Shown in pieces: positions 8,336 to 14,969 of a stretch of DNA of 64,000 nt (its first letter is position 1; each line of letters starts with the position of its first letter). A model generated the notes under the pieces. It saw nothing but the letters and a program-made list of their open reading frames with translations. It ran no database searches and had not been told where the DNA came from. The position numbers and the translations under genes are program-made. This DNA is from RH-AL1 sp965198715 (lineage in GTDB: Bacteria; Pseudomonadota; Alphaproteobacteria; Rhizobiales; Beijerinckiaceae), in the NCBI GenBank assembly GCA_965198715.1, contig CBDAPV010000002.1:372001-436000 (forward strand), in the 5' to 3' direction.

Positions 8336-8551
8336 TCAACCTTTCGTGCGACGGCACAACGTCTTGAGGTAGCTGCCGTCCTTCAGGCTCTCCTTGAGCC
8401 CGCCGCGCGCGATGATCTCCTGCCAGCCGTTGGTGCAACCGAGTTCGTTGCCGACGTGGACGGAGCGCGCGACGAGCGCGACGTTCTCGTCGCAATCGGG
8501 CGTGGGCGTGCTGGCCAGGCAGATGAGGACGACGGCTTCGAACCCGGTCAT
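8336..8551 (-). CDS. Small cysteine-containing protein of unknown function
   Basis: 71 residues with a short hydrophobic N-terminus (FEAVVLICLAS) and four cysteines: in the ICLAS segment, PDCDEN, LGCTNGW and the LCRR near the end. This spacing fits a small exported or membrane-tethered protein with disulphides. It starts 2 nt after the stop of the upstream DUF937 gene, which argues for a real co-transcribed gene. No function can be assigned. Confidence 0.65.
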   Translation of the reverse strand: MTGFEAVVLICLASTPTPDCDENVALVARSVHVGNELGCTNGWQEIIARGGLKESLKDGSYLKTLCRRTKG

Positions 8552-8553
8552 GG

Positions 8554-9363
8554 CTAGCGCCTCGCCGCGTGGCTGGCGTCGATGCGCTCGCCGAGATCCG
8601 CGGGCTGCGCCGGCGAGGACGGCACGCCGGCCTGGAACATCTTGCCGAACATGTCGAGGCCGGCCTGCACGATCGGCGGCAGGCCGGCGGCGGGATCGGC
8701 GCTTGGCGGCGGGCCGGCATGGGGCGGGGGCACCGGCTCCTGCGGGTTGGCCGGATGGGCGCCGCCGAGGAAGCTGTTCATGATATTGCCGACCATGCCG
8801 GCGAAGCTGCCCATGCCGGCGAAGCTGCCCAAGCCGCCGGTGTTGCCCGGCGCGCCCTGGCCGGTCGCGGCCCCGCCGAACTGACCGAGGATGCCGCCAA
8901 GCCCTCCCTTTGCGAGCTGTCCCAGCATGCCGCCCATCCCCTGGTTGTGCATCGCCGTGGCGACGCCGCCCAGCACCATGGAGACGATCACCGGCAGCAT
9001 GGAGCGCAGCGTCGCCTCGGGAAGGCCGGTGTAGCGCGCAGCCTGGGCGATCACCTGCTCGACGATGGCGTTGTCGCCGAAGATCGAGCCGGCGACGACG
9101 TTGCCCTTCTGCTGGAGCTGCGGATCGCGGGCCGCGTTGGGGTCGGCGTAGGCCTGCCGGTGCTGGTCGTCGGTCATCGCGCCGGCGATGTCGCCGAGGC
9201 CGCCGGGCTGCGCCGCCTTGGTCATGAAGGCGGTGGAGAGCGCCGGCACCAGCGCCTTGACCGCGCCGTCGGCCTGCTCGCGCGACAGGCCGAACTGCTG
9301 GGCGAGGGTCTCGAGGCCCTGACCGCCCTGCGCGCCGGTGACCATCTGGTAGAGGTTGAACAA
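8554..9363 (-). CDS. DUF937 family protein
   Basis: Start reassigned to TTG 9363, giving LFNLYQMVTGAQGG at the N-terminus and 269 residues; a GGGAG ribosome site lies about 7 nt upstream. The longer frame to 9456 would run into the MATE gene. The N-terminal 170 residues match the DUF937 pattern of small helical repeats (for example GLETLAQQFGLSREQADGAVKAL). A Gly-rich central linker holds an 18-bp tandem duplication (GMGSFA encoded twice, around 8795-8832). A Pro-rich stretch and a short helical tail follow. Function is unknown; the family includes YidB-like proteins. Likely cytoplasmic. Confidence 0.85.
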   Translation of the reverse strand: MFNLYQMVTGAQGGQGLETLAQQFGLSREQADGAVKALVPALSTAFMTKAAQPGGLGDIAGAMTDDQHRQAYADPNAARDPQLQQKGNVVAGSIFGDNAIVEQVIAQAARYTGLPEATLRSMLPVIVSMVLGGVATAMHNQGMGGMLGQLAKGGLGGILGQFGGAATGQGAPGNTGGLGSFAGMGSFAGMVGNIMNSFLGGAHPANPQEPVPPPHAGPPPSADPAAGLPPIVQAGLDMFGKMFQAGVPSSPAQPADLGERIDASHAARR

Positions 9364-9403
9364 GGCGGCGCTCCCGATCGCGCCTTGTTCATCGCCCGCG
9401 CGC

Positions 9404-10810
9404 TCAGCCCGCGGCGGCCGGCGCCGGGCGCTCGGCGATGCGGCCGACGACAACATAGCTCCAGGCCACGGCGAGGCAACCGAACACCGCCGCGCCGACG
9501 ACGAGGCCGAGATAGCCGCCCTCCGGCCCGTGCATCCTGGCGCCGAGCGTCACGAAGGGGATCGTGCCGAGCGTGGCACGCGCCCAGTTGAAGCCTGCCG
9601 ACAGCACCGGGCGGCCGAGATTGTTGAAGGCGGCGTTGGCGACGAAGATGCCGCCAAGGAACAGCCAGAGGAAGCCGGCGACGTGGCAGAAGAAGAGCAG
9701 CAGCGCCGCCGTCTCGCCCTTGGCGCCGAAGAGCATCACCACCAGGGGAGCGCAGGACCACAGGAGCAGGGTCACGAAGGCGACGTAGAGCGCCGACAAC
9801 GCAAAGCAATTGTTCAGCACGGTGCGTATGCGACCAAAGGCGCCGGCGCCGAAGTTCTGGCCCATGATCGGCCCGACCGAGCCCGACAGCGCGAACAGCA
9901 CGCCGAAGGCGACCGGGGTGACGCGATCCATGATCGCGAAGGCGGCCACCACGGCATCGCCGAAGCTCGAGAAGACGTGCATGGCGTAGATGTTGGCCAC
10001 CGGTGTCGCGATGTTGGTGAGAACCGCCGGTGCCGCGATGGCGGCGAGCGGCCGCCAATCGAGCTTCAGCGCCGCGAGCCGCGGCCGCGCGACGAGGTCG
10101 TGGACGCGCACCGCACCGTACCAGCCGACCACCAGCAGGCTGAGCCGCGAGGTCACGAGCACGATCGCCGCGCCGTAGATGCCGAGGTGCAGGCCGAAGA
10201 TGAGGATGGGATCGAGGCAGGCGGTGACGATCGCGCCGCCGAGCGTCGTGTACATGGCGCGCTTGGCATCGCCCACGCCGCGCAGAATGGCCGAGAAGGC
10301 CATGCCGATGCCGAGGAAGGCCGACGCCGGCAGGATCATGCGCAGGTAGATCGAGCCCACCGCGAGCGCCTCGCCGCGTGCGCCGAACAGCGCCAGGATG
10401 TGGTGGGTGAACGGCATCGCGAGAAGGCCGAGGCCGCCGGAGACCGCGGCCGTAAGCACGAGGCCGGAGGCGGCGATGCGACGCGCGCGGGGGCGGTCGC
10501 CGGCGCCGAGCGCACGCGACACGAGCGCGCCCAGCGCGATCGACATGCCGATGTTCACCGAGATCAGGAGGAAGATCATCTGCGAGGCGTAGCCGACGGC
10601 TGCCGTGAGGTTGGTGTCGCCAAGGCGCGAGATATAAAGCAGGGTAAGAAAGTCGACGAAGAACACCGCGACGAGCCCGGCCGAGCCGGCGGCGGTCATG
10701 ACCAGCACGTGACGCAGCGTCGAGCCGCGGGTGAACGTGCCGAAGTCCTGACCCGGGACGAGGGCAGGGGTGGCGCGGGCGGCGTCGGGTGGGCGGGATG
10801 CGATGTTCAC
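9404..10810 (-). CDS. MATE family efflux transporter
   Basis: 468 residues from a GTG start, with about 12 membrane helices in two related halves, as expected for MATE exporters (NorM/DinF type). Conserved features include the paired loop segment ALGAGDRPRARR after helix 3 and MGQNFGAGAFGRIRT at the equivalent place in the second half. The family exports cationic drugs or metabolites in exchange for Na+ or H+. The substrate cannot be told. The gene lies back to back with the metal exporter at 10863, leaving 52 bp for both promoters. Confidence 0.92.
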   Translation of the reverse strand: MNIASRPPDAARATPALVPGQDFGTFTRGSTLRHVLVMTAAGSAGLVAVFFVDFLTLLYISRLGDTNLTAAVGYASQMIFLLISVNIGMSIALGALVSRALGAGDRPRARRIAASGLVLTAAVSGGLGLLAMPFTHHILALFGARGEALAVGSIYLRMILPASAFLGIGMAFSAILRGVGDAKRAMYTTLGGAIVTACLDPILIFGLHLGIYGAAIVLVTSRLSLLVVGWYGAVRVHDLVARPRLAALKLDWRPLAAIAAPAVLTNIATPVANIYAMHVFSSFGDAVVAAFAIMDRVTPVAFGVLFALSGSVGPIMGQNFGAGAFGRIRTVLNNCFALSALYVAFVTLLLWSCAPLVVMLFGAKGETAALLLFFCHVAGFLWLFLGGIFVANAAFNNLGRPVLSAGFNWARATLGTIPFVTLGARMHGPEGGYLGLVVGAAVFGCLAVAWSYVVVGRIAERPAPAAAG

Positions 10811-10862
10811 CGGCGGGCTTCTACCTTAAGATCGTGACTGCGAACACACAGCGGAGCGGGAC

Positions 10863-11837
10863 GTGCCCGATCATCATGCGTCCCATGACCACGCCGGGCA
10901 TGACCACGCCGGGCACGACCACGCAGGCCACAGCCACGGCGGGCTCGGCCATTCCCACGCACCCTCGTCCTTCGGGGCGGCTTTCGCGGTCGCCATTGTC
11001 CTCAATGCGTTGATCGTCGTCGCCGAGCTCGTCGCCGGAGTCCTCGGCGGATCGGTGGCGCTGCTGTCGGACGCCGCGCACAATCTCTCCGACGTGCTGG
11101 GCCTCGCCGCCGCCTTCGCCGCCCATCGCCTCGGCAAGCGCCCGCCCTCGGCGCGCTTCACCTACGGGCTCGGCGGCACCTCGATCCTGGCGGCGCTTGC
11201 CAACGCCGTCGTGCTGCTGGTGGTCTCCGGCGCGCTCGGCCTCGAGGCGATCCAGCGCTTCGTCCATCCCGAGCCGATCGCCGCCGGCCCGGTCATGGCG
11301 GTGGCGGCCGGCGCGATCCTCGCCAACGCCATTTCGGCCTGGCTGCTGGCGCCGGGGCAGGGTGGCGACCTCAACCTGCGCGCCGCCGTCGCCCACCTCG
11401 CCGCCGATGCCGCCGTCGCCGCCGGCGTCCTCGTCGCCGCCGGGCTCGTCGCGCTGACCGGCTGGCGCTGGATCGATCCGGCGCTGAGCCTCGCCATCAA
11501 CCTCCTCATCGTCGCCGGCACCTGGCGCCTGCTGCGCGAGGCGGTGGCGCTATCGCTCGCCGCTGTCCCTCGGACGGTCCGCGCGGACGCCGTGCGCGGC
11601 TACCTCGCCGCGCTGCCCGGCGTCGACGGCCTGCACGACCTCCACATCTGGCCGATGAGCACCAGCGAGACGGCGCTCACCGTGCACCTCGTCATGCCGG
11701 ATGGGCACCCCGGCGACGCGTTCCTGATGGCGTGCTGCCACACGCTGCGTTCCACGCACGGCATCGGCCACGCCACGCTGCAGGTCGAGACGAGCGCGAC
11801 GACAGCGTGCGCGCTGGCGCCGGAAGAGGTGGTGTAG
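10863..11837 (+). CDS. Cation diffusion facilitator (Zn/Co/Cd-type metal exporter)
   Basis: 324 residues from GTG. The first 30 residues are a histidine-rich metal-binding tail made of HDHAG repeats. Six membrane helices follow. Helix 2 carries LLSDAAHNLSD and helix 5 carries HLAADA, matching the His/Asp transport site of CzcD/ZitB-type exporters. The C-terminal cytoplasmic domain has HDLHIWPMS, the usual CDF dimerisation-domain motif. It would export divalent metal using the proton gradient. The last codons lie inside repeat B (see 11807-11894), so the C-terminal tail may be recently altered. Confidence 0.93.
   Translation: MPDHHASHDHAGHDHAGHDHAGHSHGGLGHSHAPSSFGAAFAVAIVLNALIVVAELVAGVLGGSVALLSDAAHNLSDVLGLAAAFAAHRLGKRPPSARFTYGLGGTSILAALANAVVLLVVSGALGLEAIQRFVHPEPIAAGPVMAVAAGAILANAISAWLLAPGQGGDLNLRAAVAHLAADAAVAAGVLVAAGLVALTGWRWIDPALSLAINLLIVAGTWRLLREAVALSLAAVPRTVRADAVRGYLAALPGVDGLHDLHIWPMSTSETALTVHLVMPDGHPGDAFLMACCHTLRSTHGIGHATLQVETSATTACALAPEEVV
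10884..10928 (+). repeat. 15-bp tandem repeat coding HDHAG
   Basis: Three nearly identical 15-bp units (CATGACCACGCCGGG and variants) beginning at 10884, 10899 and 10914 encode the metal-binding HDHAG repeats of the CDF exporter. A partial fourth unit encodes HSHGG. Such a repeat can gain or lose units by slippage without changing frame. Confidence 0.85.
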
Positions 11838-11894
11838 GAAACGAGCGACTTGCGCGAAATGTCGACGTTCGATTTCATTGCTGATTTCGACCGG
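11807..11894. repeat. Dispersed repeat B, copy 1 (left of the TetR/AKR segment)
   Basis: 88 bp, about 75% identical without gaps to 14168-14255 and in the same orientation. It begins inside the last codons of the CDF exporter (shared GTGCGCGCTGGC) and runs past its stop (shared GTGTAG, ACGAGCG, TTCATTGC, GATTTC). On the minus strand both copies read as a similar peptide (KSAMKS..., ...GASAH), with many changes at third codon positions. The two copies bracket the TetR/aldo-keto reductase pair. Confidence 0.7.
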
Positions 11895-12001
11895 TTTCGA
11901 CCCACATACGACACCTGGGGAACCGGCCTCGACTTTTCCAAAGCGGCCATTCTCGCCGATACTCTGATTTTGCGGCTTCTCCGTCTGGAATGAGCAAGGC
12001 A

Positions 12002-12625
12002 TTACCTTTGCGGCCATGCTTTCAAGGCCAGCGTAACAATGGCTAGCAAGGACGCACGAGAAGCTCCGTCTCGTGCCACCACCGACATTCCCAGCGATAC
12101 TGTCATGACCAGCCCGGCCAAGTCGGCGGCATGGATGTCCGGCGGTAGCACGCCTGCCGCAATGTCGCGCTCGATGCGAGCGCGAAGTCGCCCATGGATC
12201 GATCGGCGGATGTCGGCGACCGCGCTCTGGACATCGGCTGACGCGGCAGACCCGCTGGCTGTCGCGCTGGCGAGCAGGCATCCTCTGGGTGTAGTTTTGC
12301 CGGTGTAGGCGGTCGCAGCGGCGGTCAGAAGAGCATCGACGGCGGCGTAGGCTGTTGATGCCCCATCGATCGCCCGCGCCATCGCCTCGGGCTCTCCGGC
12401 GTAACGCTGCACGGCTTCGAGGAACAATCGCTTCTTATCTCCGAACGCGGTGTACAGGCTGGGAGCCGTGATCCCCATCGCTGTCGTAAGATCGACGATC
12501 GATGTCGTTTCGTAGCCATGGCGCCAAAATGTCAGCATGGCTTGTTCGAGCGCTGCTTCGCGGTCGAAGGACAGCGGCCTGCCTGTCTTCCGGCGCGGCA
12601 TAGGATCAAGGTCTGAGGAAACCAT
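12002..12625 (-). CDS. TetR/AcrR family transcriptional repressor
   Basis: 207 residues. The N-terminal TetR DNA-binding domain is clear: AALEQAMLTFWRHGYETTSI, then the recognition helix region TAMGITAPSLYTAFGDKKRLF. The C-terminal ligand domain has a GCLLASA motif as in several regulators of reactive carbonyl or aldehyde genes. It is transcribed away from the aldo-keto reductase at 12707 and shares an 81-bp spacer with it. That spacer contains a 25-bp palindrome (12669-12693), the likely operator, so it probably represses both itself and the reductase. The ligand is unknown. Confidence 0.92.
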   Translation of the reverse strand: MVSSDLDPMPRRKTGRPLSFDREAALEQAMLTFWRHGYETTSIVDLTTAMGITAPSLYTAFGDKKRLFLEAVQRYAGEPEAMARAIDGASTAYAAVDALLTAAATAYTGKTTPRGCLLASATASGSAASADVQSAVADIRRSIHGRLRARIERDIAAGVLPPDIHAADLAGLVMTVSLGMSVVARDGASRASLLAIVTLALKAWPQR

Positions 12626-12668
12626 AGTGATCGCTCTGAAACAGGTTGACGGCTGCCCGATGAAGTAG

Positions 12669-12693
12669 CATAGGTTTCGTATCGAACGCTATG
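12669..12693. promoter_or_regulatory. Probable TetR operator palindrome
   Basis: Arms CATAGGTTTCG and CGAACGCTATG around a TAT centre match at 9 of 11 positions. The site ends 13 bp before the ATG of the reductase and includes the start of its ribosome site. A repressor here would block reductase expression, and the regulator's own promoter lies within reach. This layout is typical of TetR regulators with a divergent target. Confidence 0.75.
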
Positions 12694-12706
12694 GAACCGA
12701 CTAATT

Positions 12707-13792
12707 ATGTCACTCACCGATTTTCGTGCGCTCGGCCGTTCCGGCCTTATCGTCAGTCCGCTTGCGCTGGGAACGATGACCTTCGGCCCCGGCGATTGGG
12801 GTGCGGACGAAGCGGTTTCGCGAACGATCTTCGATGCCTATCGCGCGGCTGGGGGCAACTTCATCGACACCGCCGACATCTACTCGGGTGGAGAGAGTGA
12901 AAGAATGGTCGGGCGGTTCATCGCCGACAGCGGCACGCGCGACGATATCGTTCTTGCCACCAAGTTCGCGTTTAACGGCTCGGCCAGCCCGTTGATGGCG
13001 ACGCAGGTGGGTCGCGGCAATCCTAATGCGGGCGGTGCCGGATCGAAGAACATACACCGGGCGCTCGAAGCCTCCCTGAAGAGGTTGCGCACCGACTATA
13101 TCGACCTCTATTGGATGCATATCTGGGACGGTGTCACGCCGATCGAGGAGATCGTCCAGACACTCGGCGACTTAGTGCGTGCAGGCAAGATTCGGTATTA
13201 CGGCTTGTCGGACATGCCCGCTTGGCTGGCGATGAAAGCCGCGACGATCGCGGCCGAGCGGCGCGTGCCGGGTCCGATCGCGATGCAACTCGAATACTCG
13301 CTCGTGGCGCGCGATGTCGAAAGTGAGCATTTTCCGGCGGCACGAGAGGGCGGCATGGGCGTCATGCCGTGGAGCCCTCTTGCAGGAGGCTTTTTGTCCG
13401 GCAAGTACCAGCGCGGGAACACCGCCGACACAGGTCGTCTAAGCAGCGCAAACCCGTTTGGAACTAGCAAGTTCGTTGATCGTAATTGGGCTATCCTCGA
13501 CGTGCTGAAGGCCGTCGCTGCGGAGCTTGATCGGTCGATGGCGCAAGTCGCGCTTGCCTGGACCCTCGCGCGCGCAGAGGTCGCATCGACACTGATCGGC
13601 GCCAGCAAGGTGTCTCAATTGGAGAGCAACATCGCCGCCACAGAGATTCGATTAAGCGGTGACGTGATGAAGCTTCTTGATGAAGCAAGCGCACCGACAC
13701 CAGGGTTCAGCGCATCGCTGGTGCAGCCGTTCATCCGCCGCATGGTTTTTGGCGGCCACAACGTCGCTGGGTGGAGCGAACAACGCGTCTGA
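12707..13792 (+). CDS. Aldo/keto reductase
   Basis: 361 residues. The full catalytic tetrad is visible: Asp54 and Tyr59 in NFIDTADIYSGG, Lys86 in VLATKFAF and His138 in LYWMHIWD. C-terminal NADPH-binding features include WSPLAGGFLSGKY and TLIGASKVSQLESN. It would reduce aldehydes or ketones with NADPH in the cytoplasm. The divergent TetR gene and operator suggest induction by an electrophile or aldehyde, which is inference. Codons ending in A or T are commoner than in neighbouring genes, and the pair lies between two copies of repeat B, so recent acquisition is possible. Confidence 0.93.
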   Translation: MSLTDFRALGRSGLIVSPLALGTMTFGPGDWGADEAVSRTIFDAYRAAGGNFIDTADIYSGGESERMVGRFIADSGTRDDIVLATKFAFNGSASPLMATQVGRGNPNAGGAGSKNIHRALEASLKRLRTDYIDLYWMHIWDGVTPIEEIVQTLGDLVRAGKIRYYGLSDMPAWLAMKAATIAAERRVPGPIAMQLEYSLVARDVESEHFPAAREGGMGVMPWSPLAGGFLSGKYQRGNTADTGRLSSANPFGTSKFVDRNWAILDVLKAVAAELDRSMAQVALAWTLARAEVASTLIGASKVSQLESNIAATEIRLSGDVMKLLDEASAPTPGFSASLVQPFIRRMVFGGHNVAGWSEQRV

Positions 13793-14287
13793 TCAGGTTG
13801 CGCTTTGAACTTGAGCAGAAGCAGGTCGGCCCAGCGAACCACCGCTAAGCGCCGCGTCGAGGTAGGCTGCTCGCGCGGTAACCGGCCGTTTGCGACTGAC
13901 TACAGCCAACATAGGACCTTCTGCTTCCCACCCACTACGGAGGTCGCGTAGCCGAGCCGATCGGGTCTGAACTCTGGTCGCTTCGTTGCTCGTCGTCTCG
14001 TGCTGACGCAGCGCCGTCGTAGCGAAGCGAACCCAAGAGTTCGCGCAGAGCGCCCGCACCTGTTCGTCGGCCACGAGGCTTCCGGACCGGCCTACCCCGT
14101 TTCTTGGTTCGGCCGGGCGAGGGCCAATTCTTCGTCCCGGCCTGCGTGTCGCATCGCATCGCGCGCGGTGCGCGCTGGCACCGGCGGAACGTGTGTAGTA
14201 GACGAGCGCGACGCGCGAAGTGCCGACCTCCGACTTCATTGCCGATTTCAGTCGGCATCGGAGATCGCCCAGCATGAGTAGATTGCC
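13793..14287. other. Gene-poor 495-bp stretch with repeat B copy 2
   Basis: No convincing gene is seen. The long minus-strand frame across it (to 14452) shows no recognisable protein and overlaps the toxin-antitoxin remnant. The right part holds repeat B copy 2 (14168-14255). The rest looks like decayed sequence of mixed composition, consistent with an old insertion zone. Confidence 0.5.
14168..14255. repeat. Dispersed repeat B, copy 2 (right of the TetR/AKR segment)
   Basis: Pairs with 11807-11894: same length, orientation and internal spacing, about 75% identity. With copy 1 it flanks a 2.3-kb block carrying the TetR and aldo-keto reductase genes. The level of divergence means the copies are not a recent target-site duplication. 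They may be an old mobile repeat that served as a recombination site. Confidence 0.7.
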
Positions 14288-14479
14288 GTGAACAACCAAG
14301 GCCGCGCGACAGGCTATTTCGTCTAGGTGACCGAATTCGAGGAGGTGCAGCGGCTCAAGGCCTTTGTGCGCCGCAGCCGTGCCGTCGCGGAGATGACCTC
14401 GGAGAAGATGAATCAGATGGCAGCGAGTAGGATGGCTCCCGAGCATGACCATCGCAATGCGCTGCTCGACGAGGAATAG
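14288..14479 (+). pseudogene. Broken antitoxin-like gene upstream of the PemK-like toxin
   Basis: From GTG 14288 the frame reads VNNQGRATGYFV, then hits TAG at 14324-14326, and continues in the same frame for 50 more codons (VTEFEEVQRLKAFVRRSR..., ...NALLDEE) to 14479. The second part could also start from GTG 14327. The gene ends 11 nt before the toxin start, the usual place for an antitoxin. The in-frame stop and the truncated toxin suggest a decaying pair. The antitoxin identity is inferred from position, size and charged helical composition only. Confidence 0.5.
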
Positions 14480-14490
14480 CCGATCGCCGC

Positions 14491-14730
14491 ATGGCTGACC
14501 CCGAACCGCAGCCTGGGTTGGTCATCCCCTATGCCTACCTATGGCATCAGGAGCACCGCGCCGGTCGTGAAGAGGGCGTCAAGGATCGGCCCTGTGTCAT
14601 CGTCGTCGCGGTCGATGCTGGGTCGAGCGGTCCCACTCGCGTGCGAGTGGCCGCTGTCATGCACCGACCGCCGGATGATCTCTCGGTCGCGCTGAAGCTG
14701 CCAGCCGCCGTCAAGCGACAAGAGCGCTGA
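14491..14730 (+). pseudogene. Truncated PemK/MazF-like toxin
   Basis: 79 residues. It opens with GLVIPYAYLWHQEHRAGREEG and KDRPCVIVVAVD, the typical start of an alphaproteobacterial PemK/MazF-like mRNA interferase family. The line then continues to PPAVKRQER-like sequence (here LPAAVKRQER) and stops. Relatives I know usually continue about 40 residues further, with a WIVV...WPGPDL-type end that is not found in any frame downstream. I read it as a 3'-truncated, probably inactive toxin. It is paired with the broken gene just upstream. Confidence 0.6.
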
Positions 14731-14800
14731 GCCGCACCCGGCGAGCGTGAAGCCGTCTCTCCGGCTGCGCTTTGTATGCAGAAGCATGACTGGAACCGCT

Positions 14801-14895
14801 CGCTTCCTCGGTCATTTTACCAACAGCAACCTTGCTCTCCGGCCTCGTCGAATCGTCCAGCGCGACGCATCGCGACGCAAAATGGGGATGTGTGA
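14801..14895. repeat. Dispersed repeat C, copy 1
   Basis: About 95 bp, matching 56710-56785 on the opposite strand. Shared blocks are CGCTTyCTCGGTCATTTTAC (y = C or T) at one end and CGCGACGCATCGCGACGCAA followed by AATG at the other. The distant copy lacks about 19 bp in the middle. It lies between the toxin remnant and ligD. Confidence 0.72.
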
Positions 14896-14901
14896 TTGCA
14901 A

Positions 14902-14942
14902 GGGGGTGTGTCCCCCAGGCCGGGATGTCGCCTTAAGGCGAC
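14902..14942. repeat. Two hairpins upstream of ligD
   Basis: Two strong inverted repeats sit side by side. The first is GGGGG-TGTGT-CCCCC (14902-14916). The second is a perfect 16-bp palindrome, GTCGCCTTAAGGCGAC (14927-14942). They lie 28 bp before the ligD ATG. They could form an operator, a 5'-leader structure or part of repeat C. Which of these applies cannot be told. Confidence 0.6.
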
Positions 14943-14969
14943 TTGGTTCGTGAAGGAGGTGCGTAGCGC

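Noticed and set aside
9364..9456. Upstream 31 codons of the DUF937 frame
   Set aside because: They overlap the end of the MATE gene and lack a ribosome site, while TTG 9363 has a good one.
13793..14452. 219-residue minus-strand frame right of the aldo-keto reductase
   Set aside because: No start with a ribosome site, no known motifs, and it crosses both repeat B and the antitoxin remnant.
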